A stretch of 64,000 nt of DNA, taken from Triplophysa rosa. Its lineage: Eukaryota; Chordata; Actinopteri; Cypriniformes; Nemacheilidae. Positions within the stretch are counted from its first letter, which is position 1, and each line of letters begins with the position of its first letter. Position numbers and translations under genes: made by a program. Below the pieces are notes generated by a model, which was given only the letters and a program-made list of their open reading frames with translations, ran no database searches and was not told the DNA's origin. The stretch spans positions 24,094,103 through 24,158,102 of the forward strand of contig NC_079891.1 of NCBI RefSeq assembly GCF_024868665.1, read 5' to 3'. Shown in pieces: positions 9,961-22,340 of the stretch.

Positions 9961-11519
9961 TACTTATTTTGTCCACAAGAGGACAGTAGATACTCGTAGT
10001 ATGCGTTTAGTCAGTCACCTGACTGGTCTCAGCGTGTTGCATATGTACTCTGCACGACAATTCATGCATTTACAATACTTTCATTAAGAAATTCTGCATT
10101 CATTCAGTCTATGTAGACTTCATTTGATCAGTGTGTGCAATGTGTGTGTATCTGTTCTTGCATATTAACATTTCTCTGGCTCAGCTAAATTGGGAGCTCT
10201 CAGATTTCCCCTAATCCCTGCACATCAAACAGAAGGCAGAGCAAAGCGAGCAGATGCAGACAGACAGGCACTGCTCTCCTGTGGTATCTCGACCTGCCGG
10301 ATCTTCTTTCCCTATACACAGTGCTGTTATTGTCCGTGTATGTGTGTTTGTGTGAGGGACACAGCTTGTGTTGTTTGTCCTGGTGTCTCTCCATTCGGGG
10401 TTTTCGGGTTTCAAGAGTGGGCTGACTGGTGACAAGCAGAGAGTGGTCTGTGCACACTGATGCTCATGACCGCACAGACACACACATATAGACTTTATAA
10501 TACATAATCTTCTAATTTAACACACAAAAAACATTGTGTCATGATCCACCCTGTGTATAATATTAAAATTTACCCTCACAAATAAAACAACCTGACAAAA
10601 ACATAGCTCCACACTCTAGCTCTGTCTTTTTCTGATTTCACTTAATCCTATTGATACTGCCATTAAAAAAAGATTAAAGAATAAGCGAACGAACGAACGA
10701 ATGACTGAACGATGGAAATGGCGGGAGGTAAACCAATACACTAACCAGGTGGTGGCCACAACAAAGACAGCTGTGTGTATGCATAAATGTGTGTGTAAGT
10801 GTGTGCGTCTTGCTGCCTTGCAAATCCCACTCAGACACCTGCATTCAAAGCTTCCCACTGCAGTACATTCACATCAAACAACTACCGACATGCAGAGCGG
10901 AAACAGAGAAGAGAACAAAAGATCGGGAAAGAAAGAGCAAGTAAAGAAAGAACTTGCTAAAAACTTTGTTAATGCAGTCTGCTTTGATTTTTTTCTGATC
11001 AAACCTGAAATTTTCAGAGTGAAGCTCCTTAAATCACAAGTAATGAAACATTTATTTATAGTTCTAAAGGCTCACAAAATGTTGCTGAAATGAAAGAATG
11101 TACCTACACCACAATTACCTAAAATGATTTTGAATGTATTTGCAACAAAATATCAAACCTTGAATGGTTGCATTGTGGCATCAGGTTGTGCAAGACCTTC
11201 TCAGAAACGTTTTCATTTTGCTATTTGCATTTTTAATCCAGTTCACTTCAAGTTCACACATGGGTCCAGGGAGAGTTCACCACAGGTTCACCACACTAAA
11301 AATAAATTACCGGTTTGACAAGCAAAATGCATCCAAATGGTTCATTTTCAAGGGGTTTATTTTTGAGCGGCTTCTCTATTATTATTTTATTATTTAAAGC
11401 TTAAAACCGCTTTTGGGAAGTGTACTTGAAATCTTCAAAATACATGACACTTGGTATTATTTTATGCCACTTGGTACTGTGTTATCTAATCATATTAAGT
11501 GTTTTTGGGGCCACTGATT
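9961..11519. other. Non-coding stretch, nothing recognised
   Basis: Mixed sequence without exons or repeats that can be named. It contains short GTGTGT-rich tracts near 10140-10370 and a (GAAC)-type run at 10685-10700. The open frames are short and without family resemblance. Confidence 0.4.
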
Positions 11520-11675
11520 AACATTTACATTTATGCATTTGGCAGACACTTTTATCCAAAGCGAATAACATTACATTATATTATACATTTTTTGTTTCTG
11601 AGTATATGTGCAATCCCTGGGATCACACATGACCTGGGCGTTGCTAGCGCAATGCTCTGATCACTGAGCTTGGTC
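11520..11675 (-). mobile_element. tRNA-derived SINE, reverse orientation
   Basis: Read on the minus strand it begins AGCTCAGTGATCAGAGCATT (A-box-like tRNA head). It continues through a decayed B box (GATCCCAGGGA) and ends in the fish LINE-type tail CGCTTTGGATAAAAGTGTCT followed by GCCAAATGCATAAATGTAAA. This is a standard teleost SINE with an L2-like tail; a second copy lacking the tRNA head lies at about 46205-46300. Confidence 0.75.
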
Positions 11676-11678
11676 AGA

Positions 11679-11752
11679 TTGGTACCAAAACAATTTTCAC
11701 ATTTGATATAGATCGTTTTGTTAATGGATACATTTTGAGTCCATTCAAAATC
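11679..11752 (+). repeat. Left arm of a 2.8-kb-spaced inverted repeat
   Basis: TTGGTACCAAAACAATTTTC and the following 55 bp recur in reverse complement at 14468-14542 with only a few differences (shared CATTTTGAGTCCATTCAAAA). A MITE fragment of the TTTTTACAGTG family directly follows (about 11755-11830). Confidence 0.75.
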
Positions 11753-14228
11753 TTGGTTGGTTCAATTTAAAGAAATGAAGTTACCTGCATGGTTGCCTTA
11801 AAATTTTGAGTTAATTCAACTTAAAAATATTGTGATTGTGTAAAAAGTCAATCTCTCGTTGTGTGCACATTATGGTGAAAAAAATTATAACTTTTGATAA
11901 TTATGTAAAAATAACTTCCGTCTTCCTTCAGACCATGAACCAGATCAAAAACACCAGATTCACTACATCACTCTAAATGACAGTGGAACTTTAGGTTGCT
12001 TGAACTTTCACGAAATGACCCTCTCCTCCCTAAGTAACCTGAGAACATAACACATACAGTAAACACAACACGTGCATACTGTGTTTATAAAGTGAGACTG
12101 ATTAATTATATTAAAGAAACCATTAAAAAAATCTGATCTGGTCCAAAAATAGTATAAAAGAAAAATACACTGTTTAGATAAAGATAAAAATGCGCACAAG
12201 TTTAACATATGACATGGTATTGGTTGCCATCAAATGAGGATTTTCAAGGAAATATTTGCGTAGATCTGTGCCCATTGCCCTGTGCCTTACATTTCCTGCT
12301 GGCGCAGGAGAAAACAAGTGTGCCCCTCCAAACAGACTGTATTTCTGTTCGTTCCATTTTGTTGGAAGCAAAGCTACAGCTGCACCCCGGTATTCCACCC
12401 AGTTTATGATTGCCCACAGCAATGACACACAGAAGACGGATAACAATAAACGGATGACAATAAACTGACTGTTTTTTAGCGATGTTCAATTAAGCTATTG
12501 ACATTCAGATGCTGATGCAAATTTCTACTTCACTTCTATCAGCTAATGCAATGCTAAGAATGAATTACAGAGAACTTCAGGAAAAAGGGAAATGACATAT
12601 AGTTAACATCACACCAAACGTTTGTTATAAGTTATGAAAACATAATCAAAATGGGAATATGGATCTAACAAATGATTTTTCTGTCTCCACAAAAACAACA
12701 CACACTATGGTGCAATATGGTTCAATAGAGGACTGAACTGAATTCCAGCGGGCATGCTGACAAGCTATCTAACGACATGGAGCTCAATGTTATGGTTGCC
12801 ATAACAACGATACAGAACAATAGAACATTTCAGTGTAGACACTACACCTAGCTTGTAGTGTTCATTGCGTGAATGACTGATAAGGCCTAATCTTCAATAA
12901 AGACACTGCAGAATTGTAGTTCATTGATTTAGATTAGTTTTACAGAAGAAACTGGATAGTGCATGCACTGCTGTACACATGCAGCATGAAATCACAAAAT
13001 GTAGATGAACAATGTCAATTAATTATATGTGTATATCTCAATATTCATGCTTAAACATGCCTGTCAAGCACATTTCATAATAATGCATAACAGCAACACG
13101 GAGACAGAAACACACTCCTTACCATTGTTTCATCAATACATTTTACTCCCCGACTTATTTTAACCCATAAAACATGTCTAACATATTAATCAGGTCTAAA
13201 GTATGACCCTCTCTCTCTCCCGTTGATACCGGAGCACTCTGATTGGATAATGGAGCTACTTCTTGTGACCAATAAGGGAGGACTGCACCTTTTCTTTTCC
13301 TAGCAACAACAGCGGTTGTTTCCTTTCAGCACGACATACACACTCCCGTATGAACAATCACAGATTCACAGCTGTGCGGAGAGGAGCCAAAAAGCAATAC
13401 GTTTCTCTCTCTTCTTGTCATCTTCCTCCGTGTCGTTCGACCCCTGCTGGATTCTTCCTCCCTGTTCATTGACTTCCCCCATTTTCCTCTCACCTTTGGC
13501 TTATCGCTCGTCCTCGTTCTTGTATTTTCTATATTACCTTCTTTTGACTCTATCTATCCCACCTCTCTTCGTTTTAACGCACCCCACCCCCCATCACTCT
13601 CTCTCTTGGCTGACTGTGTGTCTCTGGTAGGGACGCACACAGCCGGCTCCTGTTTCAGGCTCTTAAAGGAGCAGCATGTTTTTCGTTTGACTGAAGGACT
13701 GGGCTGAGGGATTCTGGGTAACAGCATGCACTCGATGACCCAGAGACAGGGAGAGGTACTGCACGGGGAGTCGCTGTGGAGCAAACATCCCGCCAAAGAC
13801 TCTCTCTCACACACACCTTGCTCAAACTGCATTCCACCGAACAGGCTGTAGTTTAAGAACAGTCTAACGTTGTTTCTAAACCACTTTGTATAGTGTGTAT
13901 AAACCAATATGTATAAAATATACACTAAAACATATGAAGAGTTTATTTTGCAAAATCAGATACACACCATTTAAAAAGAATTTCAAAAATCATGTCTTTT
14001 TATTATGTTATCATGTTTTTTATTGTGTTTTATTGTGTTAGGTAGCTTTTTTTAAGTTATTGTTACTAAAAACCCAACTGTAGTTTGATTGATATTAATT
14101 GGAATGCACATCAAAAAAAATATTTTTCAACATTTTTAAAAACAGAGTTGTCTATTTTGGCAAATGAACTCTTCATATCTATAAACTATATTAATCAGTT
14201 ATGTATGATATTGAACATGTTTTTTTAT
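11753..14228. other. Unique stretch with MITE fragment and promoter-like island
   Basis: 11755-11830 is part of a MITE related to 14229-14425 (CCTTAAAATTTTGAGTTAAT shared). From 11900 to 13150 nothing is recognised except an X-box-like site at 12795. 13200-13850 is a GC-richer, promoter-like island listed separately. 13850-14228 is AT-rich and unassigned. Confidence 0.4.
13200..13850. promoter_or_regulatory. CCAAT-containing promoter-like island
   Basis: Two oppositely oriented CCAAT boxes lie about 30 bp apart (GATTGGATAATGG at about 13240 and GTGACCAATAAGG at about 13264). They are followed by CCTAGCAACAACAGCGGTTG and a CT-rich, GC-elevated tract to 13850. Paired NF-Y sites are common at vertebrate promoters and enhancers. 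No exon can be assigned with confidence. Confidence 0.3.
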
Positions 14229-14425
14229 TGTTTCAACTTAAAATGGTTGCCTAAAATTGCAGTTAATGCAACTTAAAAATATTAGTTAACTAAATCAATT
14301 TCTCATTGAGTGACTAATCTCGATGAGTCGACTAATATTTTTAAGTTGAATTAACTCAAAATGTTATGACATCCAGGTAACTTATTTTTTTTAAGTTGAA
14401 CCAGCATTTTTTTACAGTGTAATAA
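14229..14425. mobile_element. MITE ending TTTTTTTACAGTG
   Basis: An internally palindromic, AT-rich element in which TTGCCTAAAATTGCAGTTAA recurs inverted as GAATTAACTCAAAATG, with a CTCATTGAGTGACTAATCTC hinge. The right end AACCAGCATTTTTTTACAGT is that of a widespread cyprinid MITE. The left end is degraded. Confidence 0.65.
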
Positions 14426-14467
14426 GATGTATTGAAACTGTCTGTCATAATTTCTTTCTTTTGTTTA

Positions 14468-14542
14468 GATTTTGAATGGACTCAAAATGTAACCATTAAC
14501 AAAACGATCTATGTCAAATGTGAAAATTGTTTTGGTACCAAT
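14468..14542 (-). repeat. Right arm of the inverted repeat with 11679-11752
   Basis: Reverse complement of the left arm, from GATTTTGAATGGACTCAAAA to TTGTTTTGGTACCAA. The separation of 2.7 kb and the absence of coding sequence between the arms leave open whether this is one element or two inverted copies. Confidence 0.75.
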
Positions 14543-15319
14543 CACAGATTTTCAAAATACCAATTCTAATAGATAATCACGTTGGGATCTGTGAAATGGT
14601 CCTAAAATTAACCTGTTAACAGTAATTGATCCTTAATGAGTGTTTCCATTGGGCAATGTGATTGATTACATTTTTTAAACTGAAATTTCAGATTAATTTC
14701 TTTGTGTAATATGAAGGTTACACATGAAAACTGAACTTTTTGCCATGCTTTCATCATTTGTTTTCACACATTTTCAGTAAACTCATGTGATGCATATGCT
14801 GTACATGCGCGGCTGGATTTTGTTGGTAGATTCTATATAAACATGTTGAGATGGTTTATTTTCTAAACATTCACAAGGCTAAAAGTGCCCACAGTTTAAT
14901 CACATAATAGAAATATTATCATTATTACATATACAACAGTCCAAAGCTTTACTTATTTCTAACAAACTGTTGGCAACCATGTGTGAAAATTTCTTAATAG
15001 CTTGAAATAGCCTGCTGTGTGACTGCAGTGCCCTGCAGTTTGACAGACAATACTTTTCTTCATTTTTTTCAGTTTTATTACATAATATTACCAGAATTGT
15101 TCTCTTTACAAAATGCATTTGTTTTAACACTGGTCATTAAAATGAACTAACTAGTCTAAAAAGAATGTAAAATAGGGGGGGGAGTCATAAAAATATCCTT
15201 TCTTATTTATAGCAATACACGATATAAAAATGTCACACGTGTTTTATGCACATACAAAGTAAACTGTGCATGCAGTGAAGTAAAAATCTAAAACTGACCC
15301 ACATCTTAAGATGCATTGA
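14543..15319. other. AT-rich stretch, nothing recognised
   Basis: No open frame of interest and no recognisable repeat. It has AT-rich simple character and a G8 run at 15175-15182. Confidence 0.4.
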
Positions 15320-15660
15320 TTGCAGTCATCTTTTTTGATCTTGCCATTCAAGGTTCACACTTTGCTGTTGAGCTTCACCACCCAACCTCAATTGACTTCT
15401 CTCTTTCTCTCTCTCCTTCCAGCTCTGTCTCCCTCCTCATCTCTGCTCCAGAGGAATTCTGCTGCTGGGCTTTTTAATATTCCCTGTGCTTCAGTGCGGC
15501 CCGGCCAAAGCGAGCTGACACTACAGATTAACCACAGACAGAAGGAATGCCGCGGTGCTTTTGTGCCACGTGGAGAGCCGCCAACTAAACGCCTTTGGCC
15601 AGGTTGGACCGTAGGAGATCTCTGAAAACAAGGAAAGTGGGAATAGAACAGAGAACAAGA
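15320..15660. other. GC-richer unique block, possible conserved element
   Basis: A pyrimidine-rich lead (CTCTCTCTCTCCTTCCAG) is followed by a GC-richer block around CTGGGCTTTTTAATATTCCC and CGGCCCGGCCAAAGCGAGCT. The composition differs from the surrounding AT-rich DNA and from the repeats seen here. It could be an exon of an untranslated transcript or a conserved enhancer. No protein similarity is visible. Confidence 0.25.
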
Positions 15661-15679
15661 AAGACAGAAAGCAAAGGAC

Positions 15680-15680
<1 letters not shown>

Positions 15681-15735
<55 letters not shown>

Positions 15736-15736
15736 C

Positions 15737-15806
<70 letters not shown>
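15681..15806 (+). repeat. (GA)n microsatellite
   Basis: About 126 bp of nearly uninterrupted GA dinucleotides with a few GC interruptions. Confidence 0.98.
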
Positions 15807-15810
<4 letters not shown>

Positions 15811-16199
15811 AAAGAGTTGAAGTTATGATGAAACGAAAGGTGAGGATCTTAGATGCGGCAGACAGCAGTTGTAGACTTCACTGGGCACAGTCACTGTGGT
15901 CAGGAGGTGTCAGTCTAATTTGTCAGCTGCTTGATGATGACCTCAAGCTAACCACAGGAAGATGGCATGGGGAATCTGCTAATAAGCTTCTGGTAAGAAT
16001 AAGAACTAGTGCCAAGATCAAACAGACCATTGTCTACTACATGGAAGTATTGGTATATTGAAGGCAGGCAACAGCTAAAATGATTTTTGAAGCAGCAAAA
16101 AGTTAAATAAAGTTCAACCCAAAGTCTAATTGCAATATGCTTAGTGTAATTAGATGAATCTCTCTTTGGAGAAAAGTTAAGTTCAGTATACGAAAGGAT

Positions 16200-16440
16200 C
16201 CAAATTCCCTCAGTGCCCTGGCTTATCTATCCTCTCGGAGACAAGAAGGCATCATGGGAAGTCTGTGGAGTGAGACAGTCCATGCAGGGAGGGGATAGAG
16301 ACCCACTGGCGCCAACAGTATGTCTTCAGACACCTGGCATTTTGTTGGTGGTCAGGGTTACTATGGCAACCAGCCAAGACTTTGCCAGGCCCCAGAGGCA
16401 GTACTGGGACTGCACAGGTGCACCTGTTGACTATTTCTTG
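16200..16440. promoter_or_regulatory. Candidate conserved enhancer with RFX X-box and double E-box
   Basis: A unique GC-balanced block inside AT-rich DNA. It contains GTTACTATGGCAAC (16357-16370), a close match to the RFX X-box consensus GTTNCCATGGNAAC, and the perfect 14-bp palindrome ACAGGTGCACCTGT (16414-16427), which is two overlapping CAGGTG E-boxes of the ZEB/Snail type. No coding frame fits. Confidence 0.4.
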
Positions 16441-17367
16441 ATGTTTTATTTTTCTAAAAACTTAATTTAAAATATTTCAAATAAATTACCGAATCGTTCA
16501 AATCTGGATTATTAGTGATGCTCGAATTAATTTACACACGGTTATTTCCTCCCATAGAAAATGAATAAGACGATAGTGACAACAGCAGAACGAGAGACAA
16601 GATGAAAATATTAAGTGTATCAGCATAACAATTAAAGCATAAAAATAAGGAAAATAAGACAAGGTAGGAAACAATAAAAGTGAGAAATAAAACAGATTAG
16701 AAAAGAAAAAAATAGAAGAAGAAAGTAGAAAAGAGGGTCGTGCACAATGGTGAAAATCTGTCTTTTGCAGATTAGTAAGAGGGACACTACAAAAATGAAA
16801 GGTTTGGGGGGGAGGCACTGAAAAGGGGAAGCTGCAGCATTAGAGTAAAGGTGGAGAAAAAGAAAGGAAAAGTTAAGGAGAAGTTAGAGGATAAAGAAAG
16901 AGGGATTATGAAAAGAATAATAAGGAAAATGAGACATTTGGCAGTTTGGCAAAATTAGAAAGCGGTTCAATCAACTGCGGTATACAAAAATATTTCAGGC
17001 AGATAACCGAAGAGAAAGAGAGAAAAAAAGTAAAATGAGACTAAATGGCAAGGGAATGAAAACTTCACACAAAGAGGCCAGAAAGAGGGAGACCCTACAG
17101 ACAAGAACCAAACAATGTCAGAAAAGCATTGCGTTAATAAAAACAATTGCTTTGTCTTTGTGAGAATCATATTTTACATTGCATTATGCACGCACACATC
17201 AATTAACTCTTTTAACTCTAAAAAACTGTATAGACCATTTCACAAGTTGCAAACATTTGTTCAGAAACACTTCCGGTTTCCGATTTTATTTGTTTATTAT
17301 TACTTATAATTTTTTATCTTAACTACATCTTAAAGATATTTGTTTAACGTTTTAAATTGGTTATAAA
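16441..17367. other. Purine-rich non-coding stretch
   Basis: AAAGA/GAAAA-rich on the plus strand between 16560 and 17060. No exon or named repeat seen. The open frames on the minus strand are low-complexity. Confidence 0.4.
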
Positions 17368-17842
17368 TAGGGCTGTCACGATTATGAAATTTAGCTGACG
17401 ATTAATTGTCTATTAAATAATTGCGATTATGTATGTTTTAAGGCTTTGACGATATAACTGTTAATGACAATTTATTTATTCAATGAAAAGATATACTTTA
17501 CAAATGTGAACATTTTGTAAATAACTAATATTATATTAACTAACCTTAACAGAGATGACTTGAGTCTTGAGCACTATATGAGGGTCTTGCTGTGTAGATG
17601 CAGCAAGTCTGAAAACAAAACAAATCAACACAAAAAGTACACAGCTAATACAACTCAAATGAAGGAGAAATGTCATTTGAATGTAACGGTAAGTGCAGAT
17701 CAAGGACGGTGGATGTAAAATGTAGCAGATACTGCATCACCCTTGTTTTCTAGGATTCACAATAATTGCGATTATCTGAAATAATTGCGATAACGTCAAA
17801 TGATTGCAATGAGACAATTATTTAATAATTATGACAGCCCTA
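17368..17842. mobile_element. Non-autonomous hAT element, 8-bp TSD
   Basis: Ends TAGGGCTGTCACGATTA and TAATTATGACAGCCCTA; flanked by a perfect GTTATAAA duplication (17360-17367 and 17843-17850). 475 bp, no transposase. The interior repeats the AATAATTGCGAT motif near both ends. Confidence 0.92.
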
Positions 17843-17850
17843 GTTATAAA

Positions 17851-18586
17851 AATTCTATTGGTTGTATTTTGTTCAAATTTTGTGCAGTGAAACAAAGTTC
17901 TTCTCGACCAGCGTTAAACAAGCGCTGATTACGTAATATGAAGTGGTCTATAAACACAAACTCCTTTAAATCTATTTATTTATGTATCATTTTAATATTT
18001 TAAATGATTAAATTTCTATCAAACACAAACTTTTGCATCACAAATTAACCTACCAACCTATTTTTGCAGCAAAAAGTGATGCTTCTGTTTTTTATGCTGA
18101 AGTCAATGTTAATAACACTTCTTCTTATGTCAGATTTCTTACTCTAATTAACAGTTAACCACAACACTAATTTGTTGTTTGTTTTGGACTGTTGTGTTTT
18201 CAGTACTTTATTTTTACTCTGGACCTTCGGCGTCTCATAATTGTGTAAGCAGAAAAGGATTTCACAAAAAATCATTAATATCTTAAGAGTGTGCAAGTAC
18301 AGCCTAAGCAGTATGATTTCTGTCTATGTTATGATTTTAAAACACTCTGTGACATTTTGTTCAATTTGCCTTGTCATGATATTATCTGAGGTCTTAAAAT
18401 ATAATTTAAAAGTAAACGCATTTAACGAAATAAGATGTAGATGCATTTAATTTCAGAAGTCATCAAATTGAGTATACGGTTGAAGTATTATTTTGATATT
18501 GCTGCAGTCTTCACATTTCAGGGCATTTTATCTTTTAATAACTTTACACACCATCACGATACAATACAAAAACACATACTACATAC
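17851..18586. other. AT-rich stretch, nothing recognised
   Basis: No exon or identifiable repeat between the two hAT elements. Confidence 0.4.
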
Positions 18587-20751
18587 CAGAGGTGGGACCA
18601 AGTCATTGTATTGCAAGTCACAAGTAAGTCTCAAGTCTTTGCCCTCAAGTCCCGAGTCAAGTCCCAAGTCAAGTCCCAAGTCAAGACAGACAAGTCCCGA
18701 GTCAAGTCCCAAGTCAAGACCGACAAGTCTCAAGTCAAGTCCCAAGTCCTACAGTTTGAGTTTCGAGTCCTTTCGAGTCCCTTTAAAGCGAACCCGGTGT
18801 ATAGAGAGATGTATGGCTTAATGCGTTGTAATAGCCTTACACTACTAGCATTTGTCGTTAGAAAGTAACCCATCAAATATTTTCAGTTCTTAAAAAAAAA
18901 CCTAAATGTAATACTCATTTTAACCTAAGGAGGCCGCCATGTTCTTTTTCGATGACGTAAACTGGTTGCAAGCACAGCTAGGCAGCCAAACTAAACACCG
19001 ACACACTAATCAGTTCTTCAGTAAATATAAGGTTCTGTAGGATAATATATATATATATATATATATGTGTGTAACAATGTTCACAGCAAGGAAGGAGGAG
19101 GGAACCGGCGAACGTTGAACAACAAAACTTTAATAAAATAAACAAACAACAAAACGAAAGTAAAATGCCGGCAGCTCCCTCACGGTCGACTGCCGGTCAC
19201 ACATAATAAAACATAACGTAAAGTCCAGGCCTGGTTCTCTCTCGTCCTTTACTGTTGTCGCTCCTCCTTTTATATAATGCTAAAAGAAGAAAGAAAGAAA
19301 ATAAAGACGCTATTTGGTGTATTTTCCTACATTTTAATATTGTTTGTCAGAAACAACACAAACATGCATATTAATAACCAAAATCATTTCGAATTTATCA
19401 TATACACGATGTTTTAGCCATTATACAATGCATTTTATCCAGATTTTGACTTTTTGATGTTGATTTATCCACATCAGTAGCCTAACGTTATTGTCTTCTC
19501 TCCCTCGGTCATTAGCTGACGGGGGCTAATATTCACGTGTGCTCTAATACAGAATAAATAACCAAACCACAAGCATTATTATTGTGTTTATCAGTATATT
19601 CTCATAATGTATAAAGTATACGATTACGGTGGATGCTGATGTCTTAAATAGTCTTAAATGTCTCAAAGGCGGTAGTTTAAAGCTATGATTTAATGCACGC
19701 TCACTTTGAACAGACGTCTAATACTGAACGCGTTCTTTTATGGCTGGCAGGCTGGCTTGTGTCAAGAGGACATACCGCCACCTACTGTCCCTGTGTGTTT
19801 GTATATCTGATCTTATGTTTTACGTGTCATATTTTACTGTTATATATGGAAAACGTGTGTGCTTCGCTGTTGCGAAAGAGAACAGGTTTAGGTCGCAACC
19901 ATTTGACATCACGGATTCTGACGCAAAAAATAGCAGCCTCCTAGTAAAAATATTTTTTCAAAGTTTATGAATACTGTGACAGTTACACTGTTTTTTTTAT
20001 TTCACAATTATAAAGTCAATGCCATTGTTCATATATTAAGCCATACATTGCTCTATACCCAGGGATCCTTTTAACGTGTTTGCAATGTAACGTTAACAGT
20101 GAGTTTACAGTCTCATTGATTTAACTATGCAGCTAGCAAAGTTACTTAGCCGATAAGCTAACGTTAGCGTCATTCAAAACTTACCGTTCTTTGTGCAACT
20201 TCAAATGTCGAACGAAGTTAGAAGTTGTTGCGTCTCCATCTGTAATCTTCACCCGTATGTTTTGCATATTGCAGTTCGTTTTTTGTTGACCACCTCGTAG
20301 TTTTTATAGCCGAACGAAACTATCTTTGGTATCATTTTTGCCAACTGACGCGTTGTTTGACAGTTCTTCTTCATTGGTTGTCCTGCAATTTGATTGGATG
20401 GATACTGTCGGATCAAAACAACGTGGATCAAAATTGATTGGATGTTGTGCCGACCACACACACACACACGCACGCACGCACACACACGCACGCACGCACA
20501 CACACACGCACATAAACACAGAGAGAGATAGAGCGGTCCACGTCAACATACTTTTTAATCTTTGGGTTTTGGGGAAAGTAGCAAGTCTTTTCAAGTCAAA
20601 AGGCTCAAGTCCAAGTGAAGTCACGAGTTACTGATGTTAAAGTCCAAGTCGAGTTGCAAGTCTCTTTACATTTTGTCGAGTCAAAAGTCATCAAATTCAT
20701 GACTCGAGTCTGACTCGAGTCCAAGTCATGTGACTCGAGTCCACACCTCTG
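18587..20751. mobile_element. Large non-autonomous hAT element with CAAGTC-repeat ends
   Basis: Ends CAGAGGTGGGACCAAGTCA and TGACTCGAGTCCACACCTCTG; flanked by a perfect 8-bp duplication CTACATAC (18579-18586, 20752-20759). 2165 bp. Both ends carry arrays of AAGTC/GAGTC units (18600-18790, 20580-20745), the subterminal repeat typical of this family. No transposase is present. It contains a nested insertion near 19070-19290, a TA run (about 19045-19066) and a CA/CG microsatellite (about 20455-20520). Confidence 0.92.
19067..19290. mobile_element. Nested retroelement-like fragment inside the hAT
   Basis: TGTGTAACAATGTTCACAGC starts a GC-richer block with AACAACAAAACTTTAATAAA and CTGCCGGTCACACATAATAA, ending near a TTTTATATAA. 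It resembles terminal parts of TGTAACA-type fish repeats, but its class and second end are not clear. Confidence 0.4.
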
Positions 20752-20759
20752 CTACATAC

Positions 20760-22323
20760 AGTATAATACAATATCAATTAATTAAACTATTCAGTCAATT
20801 TATTTATAAGTGTGAACATAGCATAAATAGTCAAAATATAGAAATTGGTCAGGAATGTATACAATATATAATATTCAGAAAATCTGTTAAATTTAGTATA
20901 TTTTGCATAGTTACAGTATAAAAACAACAATGTAACAGAGAAAATGCAAATACATATTCAGGGAAATTGTTAAAACACTTCAGTGCATTAAACATACGTC
21001 CAGAAATACCTGCTGTCTAGAGGTCACACTGACCTCTGACTTCTCCTGAGGCAACAAAACTGAATTTACTGTACACCTCTGCCCACCCACTTCACTCCCA
21101 TGATGCATCTGAACCCATATGACTCTATGAGAACTGTTTGAATGTTCAAGATATTACTGCCTTAAAAACAGCCATACAAATATTCCATAAAAATACAGCC
21201 AATATGAAATAACACATAACATTATCACAGTCACAGAGAATATACAACCAAATTAACAAACTGTAATATTCTTTTCACTCGTTCCATTGACTCCTATGGG
21301 AAAAAGCAAGACTGGCTGGCACATTCTTAAATGTCTTTGATCATTATAAATATTACTTCATATTTTACAAATCACTGAAACCTCACATTGCTCAACCATT
21401 AATCAAAATTCTTAGGAGATGTCCTCACTAAAGCCGTGGTGTGTTTCACAGCAAAACAGACAGCAGATTACTAATTTTTATGCTCTACACAGACATTAAA
21501 GCTGATGCTGATTTTTATGTGTGCTATATTCTCTGGTATTCTATGAAAATTTGGAATTAGAAAAATGAAGGCCAGTGTGTCATGGAAAAATGCATATTAC
21601 TTATTTTCAGTAGTACTTTAGAAATGATTTTCAGTATTTTACTGGTCTTGTTTCATGACAGTATTAAAAATGGCAAAACTTGCTATAAAACCTATAAGTA
21701 TTATGGTACAAGAGTTTGTAATCATGCATATTTGTAGGGCATGCAAGATGTGCTGACAGTTAAAGTAAAATCTACAAACATATTTATACATGATATTCTA
21801 GAAATTTCAATCATTTTCAGTTGTCAAATCATTCCACACATTTAAGCAACTCATGCTATCCTTTTAAATTAAATAACTGAATTAAATCAAAAAGCTTTTT
21901 ATCAGTCAGAATAGGTCATTGTTGTCAAGTTGTTATTTAACTACTTTTAATCCTATGAAAATGTCTTGTTCTGTTAAATGCAGATGCACAATGCTGTCTT
22001 TAAAATTAAAAATGACTATTGGTTGATTTAAGACAGGTTATGATGTGATGATGAATGATGAAGGACAAAGAGATTTGATTTCATTTTATATTGGTATTCT
22101 ATGATGCTATGTTTAATTAAACTTTGCTTAAGCAAAACTATTTCTAAATACAAATACAACTTTAGTTTTACCATGAAACAAATATGCAATTTTAATGACA
22201 GGAAAAATGTTTAAACCAACAACACTGATGTATTGGTTAATGTGAACAATACTTAGATCTTTTTAATTGAAAACAGATGTTCCCACTTAACAAAATGAAT
22301 GTTAAAAATATTTTAGTGTGTTT
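20760..22323. other. AT-rich stretch, nothing recognised
   Basis: Long AT-rich sequence with no exons, named repeats or open frames of note. 21000-21130 is slightly GC-richer (ATACCTGCTGTCTAGAGGTC) but unassigned. Confidence 0.4.
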
Positions 22324-22340
22324 ACAGGTATGTTAAAAGT

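Noticed and set aside
10190..10483. Overlapping open frames of 80-92 codons on both strands
   Set aside because: No domain, no splice context and GTGT-rich composition; coincidental frames.
13554..13925. 123-codon minus-strand frame in the CCAAT island
   Set aside because: The composition is driven by the CT-rich tract and no family is recognisable. The island is better explained as regulatory.
15681..15806. (GA)n tract as a GAGA-factor regulatory site
   Set aside because: Long dinucleotide microsatellites are common in this genome type, and nothing here shows a regulatory role.
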